From contig VWYX01000761.1 of NCBI GenBank assembly GCA_013396525.1, forward strand, positions 124,001 through 188,000: a stretch of 64,000 nt of DNA. Reading direction: 5' to 3'. Under the pieces are notes generated by a model. That model had not been told where the DNA came from. It searched no databases and saw nothing but the letters and a program-made list of their open reading frames with translations. The stretch comes from Chaetorhynchus papuensis (lineage: Eukaryota > Chordata > Aves > Passeriformes > Rhipiduridae). This document shows positions 13,364 to 26,050 of this stretch, one piece after another; position 1 is the first letter of the stretch, and each line of letters starts with the position of its first letter. Position numbers and translations under genes: made by a program.

Positions 13364-16300
13364 AGGAAAGCTTCTTTTTCATCCTGTTGGAAATGAGGGC
13401 CAAATACAACTTTAGAGGTTCAGGTTTGTATTTCTGTTTGTTCCTAGCTTTACTAAAATAATTTTCTTAGGTGAATGCTACTGCAAATGTCCTTTTTATA
13501 GGTTTTGCTAAGGACTCATCATCAACCGTCCCAACTACCCATCTGTACCTCTGCTGGAATCACAAAAGAACACTGAGGCAACTGGAAAACAAAACCAGTG
13601 CTGGGAGAATAATGAAGTTCTGATCATTTGCAGTCTGCTTCGATTTTCCTTTTGTTTGTGTTTGTCAGAAGGCTGGGATATGCCCCTGCGGAAGGGGAGA
13701 TGTGCTGTGGGTGGAACAAATGTGAGCAGGCGGGGATTGGGTAAGGTATACACAACATCTGCTCTCAACATGAAGCCAACCTCCTGGCCCCTTGGCAAGA
13801 CTGCTTTCTTAGGTCCACGATCATCACGGTGATACCTGCAGCCTCTCTGAGGATATGCCACTGGGATGGCTTCCTCCATCTCACCCTAAGTGAACACAGT
13901 TACATGTAAGGAGGTTTAAAATGCAGCATAGTCTATAACCAGTTTCTTCCCGATTAACTAACTGAGGTATGTATTTTCAGCTACACGATGCCTCTGTAAA
14001 CAGGCACGCTGTGAAGCAGACAGCTTAAGCAAGAGAAGAGAGAGATGGAGAAAAGGGTAGAGAAAGCTTGTTAAATGGGAGTTTGGAAAGAAAGGGAGAT
14101 GCAGAGAGAGAAAATCATGCGGAAAAACTGTCTGTCATTTCTCTGAGATGGATGCTGCTCACTGATCCTCATGCAAGCAGGCAGTGCAGTTATTGCTCAC
14201 TGAAGGAATCTGGCATTAAGCAGGCAAATATGTAAAAAACTCACAAAACTTTGTACCTTTTTTTAATGTACATTTTTTGGGATGTTTTTAAACAACCATG
14301 TCAAGGCCCTTGCCTGCAGGCTATTGCTGTCCACAGTGACTCTCCATCTGTCTCAGATGCACACAGGGAAAAACCACATTCATCATTATTGATTACTTTA
14401 GGTCTTGAAGGCCTTTGTAATGGAAAGGCCGATGTCAGTGTAAGACAATAGATATAGTGAGACCTTTCCCAGGGTTCTTTGTATAGGCTCAGCGGGTGCC
14501 TCAGGCACTTTGTGTGTATGTCTAAACCAAACATCAGTCAGAAACCTGTCATGTCCATGGGATACAAAAAGCTGGAATATGAATGCGTGAGAGAATTTCA
14601 TCGCCAGGGTCAAGTTTACTTTGAAGACTATGCCATGAGATGAGAAACGTTTTGGATTTTTAATAGCACAAAAGTCAGTGTTGTTCATTTCTTGGGTCTC
14701 AGATTGTCTTAAAACTAGAGATAGGATCCAGAGTTGTGTTGCAGCTGGGACTTTGACATCATGAACACTCAGAAACACTGGAAATCACCCACACTCACTG
14801 CTGCATTGTAAATCTTGCCCATAAAATCAGCAGACAAAATTACTCTTGTTGAGAAAACCCCCAGTACTTCAGCCTGTAGGAACAAACGGGGATACAAAAA
14901 GATGATATGCAAAACTGAACTGCAGTAGCAGTATCAGTTTCTATCAACATTTTTGTGTCATCTACTATAAGAACTCAGAGAACAGCTCTGGTCAGATACC
15001 CTGCATTGTAAACTAATGCAGAATAAAGCTTAAAAGGCTTTTTTACCTTTTGCCATCTTGTTTCTAAAACAATTATAAAAATCATTCCATTTTGGGAAGA
15101 CAAAGGGAGTGAGAAATGGGAACAAATATTTAGAAACATACAAAGAGATTTAGCAAAGAAATTTTTTGCAGAAATTTTTTCTTTCCTTTTTTCTCTCACA
15201 TTGTTCTTTTTACAAATAAACACAGCATCTGTACTCCATCTAACTTCACAATCAGAGAAAGTTTTTAACCATTTCCTTCTCTCCGTATCTGATTTTATCT
15301 AAAAATAAAACACTACATTTGCTATATTGAAATTTCACCTTGAGCTACTTAAACATAAACTAGGGAAAATGTAGAAACAAAAAGAAAGCTGAAGATGGCA
15401 ACCTAAAGACATACCTTAAGCCTACTTGCAGGACAGTCAGCTGAAAAGCTGTCTGTGAAGTACAACGGGCTCTTAGTCATGAGGAAACAGCTGTAGAAGT
15501 TGTATTGTCTTCTTTCTCAGACTTGCACCTTCCAAGATTGATTTCTGAATTTTAGCAGTTCACTGAGAAAGTCATGTTTCTGAAGCCTGCACCACCACCC
15601 CAGCTGAATACTAGAAAAATGTAGGTAAGGGATGTGGCCTCCTCTCAGAAGGTAAAAGAAAGGATCTACAAAAATGGAAAAAGGGTAATTTAGTAGCTGT
15701 TCAAATGTGTTCCTGCAGGGTGTTCTCCTCTGCAACACCACCTATGCTGTGTTTGGCCAACTGCTCCCACTCACACAGATCCCACAGCAGTGCCCAAAGC
15801 CAGCATTAGCAATACACCATGGCCCTGTCTTTAAGCTCAGTCATTCCTCTTCAGGTATTCTGAAGTGCTTTGCACTACTATCACTGTGAAGCTTTCTTGG
15901 AAGAGCAGTGAAGTCAAGGACTCCCAGGGTTGCATTTAGGTACTTGCATCCTAGAAAGAAATTTGTACAAAAAAACCCCTCCCAAAGCCCATTTTTAATT
16001 GGAAGTGGCTAATGGTAGGCATTTTTGTAACCATGCCTATCCAAAAATCATCTTGACTCTGCAGGGCACCTCAGCACCTTGGGACTTGCACGCTTTCACC
16101 CTCACTTCCAAGGTTTTCATTGGCAAATGAAACGGTGCATGGGAACATTTCTGGTCAGTGGGATAGGTTTGTCTAGACTAATAAACTCTGAGGATGGCCC
16201 ATGGTATTAGAAATGCCCACATCAACCGACTTTCTCTCAAACCAGTCCTGAGCATGGTTTGGGAGTTGGAGGGTTCTAGGGACCTTTCCCAATAGGCACC

Positions 16301-16639
16301 ATGCACAAGGTCTCCCAGCTGCGAGGTGAAAAAATTCCTGCCATAGATGTGGACTACTCTGTGAGCCAGTTGACTTCAGTGCCCAGGAAGATCTTCATCC
16401 ATTTAATTTATTAATGCAAATCTGGCTGAAGACAGCGAAATCTGGTCTGTCCCTGGGTTTACCTGACTCTCACTGGTACTGATGTCTGTGCACTGGAGCC
16501 ACACCAGCGTGTGGGAAGTAGTGAGAGATCAATAGTCCCAGAGAGCAAGTAAGAAAGCATCTGCATTCAGCCTGTCCCCCAGAGTGCTCCCACGCCTTGG
16601 GGAGTGGGCTCTTGCTCCTGCTGAGGAGTTGATTGTGCG

Positions 16640-17500
16640 TTTTTATCTAATGACTCTTTAATGGGGGAACATTCCCGAGGAGCTGGAACAGGAAAACCGC
16701 TTAATTGTGTCATGACAGAACAAGCTCTATGGAGCTCTACTTCCACTTAAAGAGAGGAATTTTAATGATATTTATGAAGGAAAAACCTCGTGCATGTCGT
16801 TAATTGCTCTAGTCAATGACTAAAGAAAGTAGTACATAATTCAAACATACATTTGAAAAAATATGGATGAATGAATACGAAATTAATTTTTAATAATGGC
16901 AAGCTTCCAGGACTAATTAACTTGCTAGGCTGATATACATGATAACAAAGACTGATATATCTAAACTAAAGATAGATAAAATTTGAAAAAATAATTAGAA
17001 AAATAATTCCCCCAAATACTGATTCAAATCAACTTAAGATAGTAAAACAATTTGTGAAATATTTAATCTCTTTAAAAAGGGTATTTTTTTTTTTTTGTTA
17101 CAAATAAACTCAATGGTTTTAAATAAATGGTAAATAAAGCTACTTAATCTTAAGAGAAAGAAAGTTAGGTCTTATATATCAGCTAATTGATTAACTATTT
17201 AAGTTTATTCAAGTTTTAATTTTGGAATTCAAGCAAATGCTAGGATTAGAAAAAAGATGCTATGGCACGTCCTTCTTTCAAACATGCTAATATATTTTAA
17301 TGTGACTTTTTGAACATGTGTTCAAAGCTATTTTTGGAAGACATAGGAAGACTAAGACATGGGCCATGTTATATTCCATTTCCAAGTACTCAGAAGTATA
17401 TATTTGCACTAACTATTATTTTTATTAATTTATTATTTTCCCATTTTTTTATGTTCTGTTCTTAATGTTTTTCTGGTATTATTTTTCTAGGCTGCTGATC
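16640..17500. other. AT-rich block, possible conserved non-coding element
   Basis: A long run of AT-rich but not simple-sequence DNA, dense in TAAT, ATTA and TTAAT words, with no open frame of note and no repeat signature. Vertebrate developmental enhancers often look like this. Without an alignment to other birds or mammals the call is only a suspicion. Confidence 0.25.
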
Positions 17501-20500
17501 AACCTAAATTGTGCACTCAAATGTTCACATGTAATTCCTACAAAAAATCATGTCTGTGTTCATGGCATCTGTTACTGTAATGTCATACACAAAGGAATAT
17601 GATATCCTCATTCTTGAGACTTTAAATGGTAGAGAAGTGAGAAATCGATTTAAGATTCAGAATGGAGCTATCTGCAGGCTAAGGTAACAGTCAGGGTTAA
17701 TGGAGGGCAGAATCAAACAGGTGAAAGATCTCTGAGGACAGCTACAGAAGAAATAGGAGGGACCACAAGGTTTCCAAATCCAAATCCACAGCTGGAGCTG
17801 TAAGATCATATTTCAGTCAACAATACATTTGACGCTGCTTTTTTTTTAACCCCTCTTTTTTTAAACACAGACTTGAAATTCCTACCTTTGTCAAGAATTC
17901 AGGCTTGAACACGTTCACCTCAAAATTATGACGGCATTTATATGACAAGATGCTGCCTGGTAGACACAAAGACTGGAAAAAAACCTTCTAACAGAGTGTC
18001 TGTGATTTTAGCTCCCATTGAGTACAAAAATAAATGAAATAATTTAGTTTTCATGTTTCTTACCTAGATGAATGCCAACAAGCATTAATACTAATTTTTG
18101 TGAGCTATTCCAGCACAAAAACAGAAGGAAGCTCTAGGTGTACTCACAGATAAATCTGTAACTGTCAATGAGGACAGAATTAATTTTTTCCGAGTTTGCC
18201 TCATTGTAAAATTGAAGTACTTTGTCTTTACTGAATTTTTTCCAAAACTATAGAAAAGCACGTTATCTACCCTGAAGTAAAAATAAATCTTTCTCGGTAA
18301 AAAACATCCCACCTGGATTTTACAGTGAGTTCTGAAAATTATATATCCCTTCTCATGCTTTTCCAGCCATTATATTGATTGCTACGTAGAATTACTGAGT
18401 TATTGCAGCTGTCACTGTCTTTTGAAGGTTATACAACCTAAAATAGTTAAACTAACCTTTAGTCTGACCTTTGTAAGCCATCAAAACATTATTTGAAGCA
18501 GCTCTGTTTAACCATTGATGATTTTTAGGTATCTTTGAAGTAATATCTGAAAACTGAAGGCCAGTGTCTCCTTTGGGAAGATTAAATTCCAGTTCCTACA
18601 CAATATTTTCTAACATTTTTAAACTTGCTTTGCTGAAAGTAAATCAGCCATTGAATGAAGAACATTTTCTACTATTTATGAAATGAACAAGCCAGCAAGC
18701 AAAAAGCATTAGTTAGCCAAAAGCTTCCTCATGCATTTGACCCCCAGAAGGGCAGATTCTTTTCTAAGGAATTTCGATATTATATAGTCTCAAAAGCAGC
18801 CTGTTGAAACAGTTGTGAAAGTGAATGCAGGTAAAAAGTATGAGGTAACAAACCACACTGTGGTGGGGATAAACTAATTGTCAAAACGTGAGCCCTCATA
18901 GTTTTAACAAGCTCTGAGGAAAACAAGCAAAATTGAAGTGAGTGCCACAATAGGGCAAGAAGAAGGGAATCCATCTGAAAGGCTGAATATTTTGTTCATA
19001 TAAACAAATTCACTGCATATTAGATGTCTGGTAGTCATAATACATTCTTGTAAAATGGAAAAAACCCCAGCCAACCACTTTTAGATTTGGTCCTTTGTGC
19101 AGAGATTTAACAGGAAGGGAGTGGTGGCCCTTTGCAGAGCAGTGATCTGGAACTGTGGACCTGAAGGAGGGAGGGGCAAGGGCTGTAGGCTGATGTCATT
19201 GCTGCCTGACAACACATTCCTGGCTTGCCTTGGTATTTCTCACTGGACTGACTATGTTCCATTTGTCAGAATTCCTTGAATTGTGCAGCAGCAAACATAT
19301 GTACAATTAATTTTCTCGTATCACATTCTTAACCTTATAGTGTCCTAGTTTGCCTTATTCTAGTGCTGTTGCTGGCATAATGAATTTATTCCATTTTCTA
19401 TCCATAAGTGTGAATGTAAAGGAGTTTTAAAGAACACCATTGAGCATTTTAAGCCTTGATATACAAACAGTTTCAGGGAACAGGCTTATCATGGGTCTTG
19501 TTCCATTTTCTCCAGTCCAAAACTCCCACGTCTATTACAGAAACTATCTCAAGGTTAAACCCTACCTGCACTGAACAGAAGAAAATATCTTAATGAGATA
19601 GGTTTTATAAGGCGAGGAGACACATGTTTCATCTTTGTTTACATATTCAAATACTTAGATGATAGTGAAAAAATAGATTACTTTAAACATTTCTTTGCAC
19701 TCTCCATGCCAACCACACCTTGGTGATTACAGACATAAGACAGTCTCTTTGCTCTCAGACATGTCCCACAAAGTCATCTCTAGCTTCCAGCAAAGGGCAA
19801 CCAAAGCCTAGACAATGACTTCGATTACTCCTCAATATGAGTAAATTTGGTCATTTTAAATGACAAGTTCCTTTTGTTTATTACCAACAAAGAAGATGTA
19901 AAAAGGAGTAAGAAGATAACATTTGATCCAGTAAGACATAATTTCCTTTTGGTCTTTGCTCTGTGCAGGTGAGGAGAGTTATGTGCATCAGGATTTGCCA
20001 GTTCAAGTACGTTGCGAGGAATAAGATTGCTTCTCCATGCTGTTCCCTTGCACACATTAAGCGTTCCTGCCAGGAAGTGTATAACTGTGGATTTGCTGCC
20101 AGGACAGCTCTGGTGGACAAACAGAGCTGCAGGTGCAAAGCAGACATGAGTACAATTTTTTGGCTATTTGAGCCCTGTCCTACAGTCCAAACATGGAGAC
20201 TTGACTAAGAAGATCCCGCTTCTTTGCTATTCAGTATCTCCCCTTCGCTGATTAAAGCCAGTGTTTTAATTTTGACTCAAATTTCTACAGAAGGTTCTTC
20301 ACATAAAACCATCCACATCAATGAGGCAGTTTTCTACTTGGAGAAAGATCAGGAAACTGAGACCCAATATGCATCCACACCATGTAACAGCCTTTGTTCC
20401 CTCTGTTTCACAGAGGTGTTTGAACTTTTTTGAAGGACAGACACAGCCTCTGGCATTTAATACCTAGATGGTAAATGACAACAGACATCTAATTCAAAAC

Positions 20501-21828
20501 ACAGAGGTACTGTATTTGAAAATGTTGGCCTAGTAGTTTGACATGTGTACTTGAATACCTTGGTAAAATCATTTCCCCTCAGTTTGTATAGAGATAGAGC
20601 GAAAAACTTACTATGACAGAGGGAAGTCAATTCAGCTTTGGGTGGGAGTAATTGAGTTTAGCAGGAATTCTATTAGTGATGAGGAAGGGGACTCTAAACA
20701 CTGTGTGTATTATCTCAGGTTGTAGTTCTCTAGCTCAGCTGCTCCATTCTCCATTCTCTGGCTCCAATGCTGAAGCATTAGCACTGAAAAGAGCAAATAG
20801 AAAACAGTGAATTTTCCACAGATTTGTCTGCAACCAGTTAGTGTGACAGCCAAGTAATAACTGCAGTAGCTCAAGTGCATTTCTGTTTCTGCAGAACAGC
20901 TTCCGACATACAGAAGTGCTCAGGCTCAGGCCTCTGCTAGGAAGGTGGGATTTACTCTTTGTACATCAAAGGCAGAGTATCAACAAGCTGTATAGAGCTG
21001 AACTATTTAAAATGAGTTTATGCCATCTGAAGAACAAACAGGTTGAGTTTGGTTTCTTATTTTCATTGTTTTTTAAAGAACAGGAGAAGCACCCTTTAGG
21101 TGTTCTTCAGTCATAGGCAGATACTGGAAGAAGTGGTGCTCTAAAGGAGCTGGCTGTCCAGTGTGCCACTGCACCACCACAGCCACCCCACCAGCACAGG
21201 GGTGCTGGCTAATTCAGTCCCAGTGGAGGGAGTAGGGTCAGCCACTGCAAATATAACCAAGTTGTTCTGCACCCAGCTGTCACCCCAGCACAGCCCCATC
21301 CTTCACTGGGTCAGGGGATCCAGGGGGAGCCATTGGCAGGGGATCACTGCTGGAGCAGCCCACAGGATGCACCTACCCAACCATGAGGGAACTTCCTTTT
21401 GTGGCTGTACCATAAGAGCAGGGCAAAGGGCAGACAGGTTTGAGCCTACTACCTACAGTCATCCTCCTCACCAGAAATGCAGAGCTCTGAAGCCACAGTG
21501 GTGATCAACGTGCTATAACTGAGCAATCTAAATACGTGTCTATTCCAAAAGACTGGACTTGAAAATGTTTCTTCTGACCTTTCCCAAATGCCATTCTTTA
21601 TCGTTGCCAAGTAGAATTCCTAGCAGTTTAATCAGAGAAAGATTTGGAGTGGTGATGGATGTGTTTGGGGGTCGTGACTATTTTTCAGTTTTGTAGACGT
21701 GTTAAGCACAAGCTGAGCAATGTTTTTAAGGCTCCTAGACCTCCGACCAACTCAGATAGTTGTTTCCCTACACCATGCCATCCTCATCATGTCAAGGAAG
21801 TTGCAAGAGGCTTTCTCTTTTATTCCAG

Positions 21829-21919
21829 CCCAGTGGCACACATTTCTTCTTGTCACGCAAAGGAAAGCAAGCAAGGCAGTAGAGAAGTGTGCATTTACTC
21901 CGCTTGTCTAAGCTCACAG
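21829..21919 (+). other. Candidate exon, 91 bp
   Basis: Acceptor 'ttctcttttattccag' ends at 21828, with a good pyrimidine tract. Donor CACAG|GTAGGT begins at 21920. Phase 1 is open across the whole segment (PVAHISSCHAKESKQ and on) and ends on a codon boundary; phase 0 meets a stop. No family is recognised and no neighbouring exon can be paired with it, so this may be a decoy. Confidence 0.2.
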
Positions 21920-23378
21920 GTAGGTCATGAATGTCGTGATCACTGGAACGTGACCTGACAAGGCACCGCAGTGAAATAATTTAGCAGGTGGTAGAGATGT
22001 GGTGATATGAAGCAAACACTGTATCAGTGATTTCAATTTGTGTCTGCATGCGCAGGTGTCGTGGTTAAGCCCTTCCATTTCAGGAGGCACTTCTGATCCT
22101 AAGCACTCTTCGTTTATCAAAGATAATGAGTAGAAAATGTGAAATGCAAGTCAGAAGCTAATTGCTGCAACAGCCCTTCTTAAAGACAAATTTTCAGTGA
22201 CATTATCTGTCTTCACCAGGCCAAAAAACCAGACCCAGTTCCAGCCACAAATGCTTTTCCTACCAAACAGCCTTCAGACACATATTTTACCCCACAAAAC
22301 TGAGGGAGAATAGCTGTTTACACTGTTTATAAATGAAATGTACATCTTCTCCCCATAACTACCTGGCACACAATCACAAGGATGCCTTTGCTGTCCTGGG
22401 CTCCAGAACTGAGCCGTGTGGATGTCAGTCAGCACGCTCCTGAGAAAGCTGTGCACTCCCACCCAGGCATCCATTGGTATGCTCAAATAAGCAGCTCGTG
22501 ACACAGCCCTTCCAGCTCCTGTCTGCAGGTGTGTGCTGGGAAAATCTTTTTTATGGAAGATGTGGGTGCCCTTCTTCACACTACAATTGTTTTTCTGAAG
22601 CCCTTAAATGTTTTTACAGCAGTTTTTTTTGAACCTCTCTTTTTAGTCTCTGTACTCACCTAGGCTGAGGCAAGGCACTTCAGTTGCAGGCAGGTATCTC
22701 ACTACTCAAAATTACTTCAAAGGTATCTTCTTCCTTTGACTTAAATCTGAATCCCAGACTTGTTAGGCACTTAACAACCTAGGAGACAATTACAAGCTTC
22801 CCAGCTATCCATCTGCTATCAAAGGCAGAGGGACAATTACTCTTACTCTAGAGCACTGAGAGCAGCATTATTATTTACAGATAGTGTTAAGAGCAGTCTG
22901 CCTTGTGAATTCTGTTCTGATCATGTCTATCAGTCATTACACTAGCAGAGAAACTCTGGGAATTGTGTGTGTGCCATCTCTTTGAGGCAGATTACTCTTG
23001 TACAGTATGTTGTCCTCCTGTTCTGCTACTATAATAGAAGGTATATTAAGTTGAAAAAATCCTAGGGAAAAAAAAATGGTTATCTCTCTTGTTCCCTTTT
23101 GGAGACTGAAGGGAAAGCCCTGACAGTAAGAAAAAATGCACTATGATTGGGAAAGCCTTGGTAGATCCTTATTTAGGAAAATGAGTGTGATTCAATACCA
23201 TGGTGTACAACGTGCTTCCCATGTAAGAGCCTCCTTGGGAGCCATTGGCTCCAAATGAACAGCAGCAATTCTGCTGACTCAGAGGGGAAGAAAAAGACGA
23301 GGTTAATGCTAAATAACTACTTTTAAAGTAGTTATTATCTGTATTTCTTAAGAAAAAGGAAAAAAAGTTGTAAACTAC
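21920..23378. other. Unique non-coding sequence
   Basis: Nothing recognised apart from a strong 25-bp inverted repeat at 23312-23336. A strong isolated minus-strand donor (CTAG|GTGAGT) near 22656-22665 has no convincing exon attached to it. Confidence 0.5.
23312..23336. repeat. Inverted repeat, 12-bp arms, 1-base centre
   Basis: AATAACTACTTT (23312-23323), one T, then AAAGTAGTTATT (23325-23336). The arms are perfect complements, giving a near-perfect palindrome. It sits 36 bases beyond the donor of the candidate minus-strand exon at 23379-23447, that is inside its presumed intron. Confidence 0.9.
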
Positions 23379-23447
23379 CTGCATAACAAATTGTAGGCAT
23401 TTTACTGCTGGGTGTTGTGCTAGTTTCATGGCTTATGGCCTTGTTGT
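23379..23447 (-). other. Candidate internal exon, 69 bp, minus strand
   Basis: Read on the minus strand, a very good acceptor with a long pyrimidine-rich tract (bases 23448 to about 23485, ending 'attattgcag') precedes 69 bases. They are followed by the donor ATGCAG|GTAGTT. Two phases stop early; the third is open throughout and reads NKAISHETSTTPSSKMPTIC. The polar, serine/threonine-rich peptide has no motif I recognise. A second minus-strand candidate lies at 42887-43035 and the CpG island lies between them, so the two could belong to the same transcript only if that transcript starts above 43 kb. It could equally be an exon of a long non-coding RNA or a pseudo-exon. Confidence 0.3.
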
Positions 23448-24571
23448 CTGCAATAATTACAAAAGATCAGAAAAATAAGGTATTTCTTTTAATATATATC
23501 CAACTACTAAGAAGAAACTAAGCAGTGAGCAATATGTGAAGCTGTCTTAGTAGAAATGGCCTTTCCAGAGAACATGGAGTGAAATCAAGCTTCCTCTATT
23601 TGAGACTGACAGTTAAAAGAAAGGTTTTAATCAAGGTGGTTTCTTGTGTAGGCTTCCTTGTATTTATACACACAACAAGTCTTCAAGAGCTCACTTTTAA
23701 GCATACAAAATGAAAACTTCATCTTGCATTAAGTTGTTTATGACTGGTCACCCTCCAAAACCATGTAGCTACCCCCCAACATTTTGATTTGTATTGTACC
23801 TAGCCTGTAGTGTGGAGCAAGAGCGAGGAAAATGCAAACCAGAGGAAGAACTACATGGGGAAGTTCTCCACCTGTGTCTTGTTCTTCTGTCTTCACAACA
23901 ACTGCGAAACAAGCATTTCAGAAGAACTTGGATAAATGGAAAGGGGGTTTATTCTCTTGTGAATTAAAAAAAAAAAGTCATTTTTCTAAACACCACACAG
24001 CTATCACTCAAACTTCTACAGATGGATAATAATGTATGTGATATTTTAGGAGCCAATGTTCAAAAAAATCTCCCACTTTTTTTTTTTTTGTAATATCTTT
24101 TTGAAGTGAAAATTGTGTTTTGTCAAACCCTGACTTTTGTCTGCAAAGTTCCTGATTTTATCAGTGTTCTCCATGCATCTATCAAGTCTAGAAATATCCG
24201 TTTGTTTTATTCACACCCTCCACTTTTTTATTCCATTCACCAGAAGGAATTTGCATTTGTACCAGAACAACTGAAATCCAAGCTTTCCCTTTTCCAATCT
24301 AATTCAGAGAGCAAAAGAAAAAGTAAAGAAAAAAATTTCTTAGTCTTTATCGATCAATGACTCATGATAGAACATTCTGTCTGTACTCTCAGGATAAATT
24401 CATGAGCCACAAAAAAATGTGGGTTACACTAAACTATTTAGTAATCAATGGAATGCCCAGCTGTGCTGTGCAGTGGTTACAGACCAAGAGCAGTCATATT
24501 TTAAAGGAAATTTGCCAAGTCAAATCAATCAAGTTTTGTTCTCTGAAGCTGCAAGTTTCATTCAAAAAGCA

Positions 24572-24623
24572 AATATGAAGATTTCATACTCCTGGGTAAC
24601 TGCCCAGCATGAGATTTCATATT
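24572..24623. repeat. Imperfect hairpin, about 52 bases
   Basis: AATATGAA (24572-24579) pairs with TTCATATT (24616-24623), TCAT (24584-24587) with ATGA (24609-24612), and CTGGG (24592-24596) with CCCAG (24603-24607) around a six-base loop. That gives 17 base pairs with two small internal loops. Size and shape recall a short miRNA-type foldback, but the stem is weak and AT-rich. Confidence 0.6.
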
Positions 24624-25934
24624 CAAATTGTGCCATTCTATATTAACCGTAGAAAAAAATGAAATCTTCTAACAATCACTGGAGAATGTGTTAGGCTAAA
24701 CAAGGACTGGTTGATTCACAGATCTTTAAAAAACAGCGGGGAAGGTGCAGAATCATCATTTTCATTAACCATCTGAAAATAAGTTCAGAATTGCTGATAA
24801 AAAATGCAGGTATCAAAAAGGTTAGAAGAGCAGTCAGAGCAATTTGTCTGCCCTGTACACCATGCCCAGTCAAGCAAAATGTGCTTCCAAAACAGAAGCT
24901 TGGGCAACTGGGAAGAAAGAACGGAAGAAAGCCCTCCACAATGAAGAACTGCCTTGGGGCTCTACAAGACAGCTAACTGAGCAGAACACCTCACATTTAG
25001 AAGCATAAAAGAGTTTTGGATGAAGAAACAGGGAAATAATATTGAGTGGCAAAGGGATGGCACTTTCTCTGCATATAGCACCCATAAGCTCACTGCTCGA
25101 ACACAGTGTTCTTTGGGGAGATCCAGCTTCAAAAAAGGAGGCTGAAAATCTGCAAAGAGCTTAGGGATGGATGGTTAAAGCAGGAAAATACAGCTGTTTG
25201 CTGAACACTGAAAAACCTTATCTGCTTATGTTTATTCAAGAGGTTAAGAAATTACTTGATTACAGCCTACATGCATTTACAGTGAGGGAGGGCTTGAGCA
25301 AAAATAATGCCTAATGAGATACAGTACTTGGAAGATGAAATGCAACAAATTCAGCCTTGGACTCTAAAGTTCAGTGATGATAACAAACCAGTAGCTAATA
25401 GATATGTAACAGACTTATCATCTGTTAAAGTTTTGGGGACAAAAGTGAATGGGGATCGAGTTTTCCTTGCCTACCCCCCTTTGGAGCATGGCATTGCAGA
25501 AACACAAGAGAATAAGCCCAGAAAAGGGTTTCTGCTTGTCCACACCACCAAACCCTGATTCCTTTCCTGGCCCTCCTTTAGGCCACTGTGAGAAGCTCTC
25601 CCTGAAACAGTGACACGCATGTGGCCAGTTCAGACACACTCCTGTGCTCTGCAATATCCTCAGGAGATGGAATGCTCCAAATCTCCTACAGCTCAGGAAC
25701 TATTACAAAGAACAATTAAATCCATCCATTTGAGCCTAGTTTCCCTTACCTCTGCTCATAATAGCACTTCCCCACTATTTTATACTACTGTACCTTTCAC
25801 AGTTTTAGCTTACTGCACGTCATATGCCAACTCTGGCTACCTCCTTGCAACCATGCTGTTAGCCATTCAGACACAACAAATTCAGAACTATCAAAAATGC
25901 TAAGTGAAAATGCCACTGCAGCAAGGAAGCTGAT

Positions 25935-26050
25935 GCTATAATATACATATATAATAGATAAAGTATATAGTAATATACGATCATCGTATTATATGTTCTA
26001 TATCTGTTTCATATATTTTTATTTGTATGATGTTATATATAAAAAATATA
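25935..26050. repeat. AT-rich low-complexity stretch
   Basis: Dominated by TATA/ATAT words. It includes a perfect 7-bp inverted repeat ATACGAT-C-ATCGTAT at 25975-25989. Likely decayed AT microsatellite. Confidence 0.7.

Larger units (their letters stand above)
11676..21828. other. Unique non-coding sequence
   Basis: No gene recognised. It includes an 18-bp palindrome at 13346-13363 and the AT-rich block at about 16640-17500, listed separately. A short acceptor/donor pair on the minus strand (18064-18104, 41 bases) is too small to call. Confidence 0.55.

Noticed and set aside
18064..18104. 41-base minus-strand acceptor/donor pair
   Set aside because: Too short, with two phases open by chance. 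A similar 41-base pair at 46143-46183 was rejected for the same reason.
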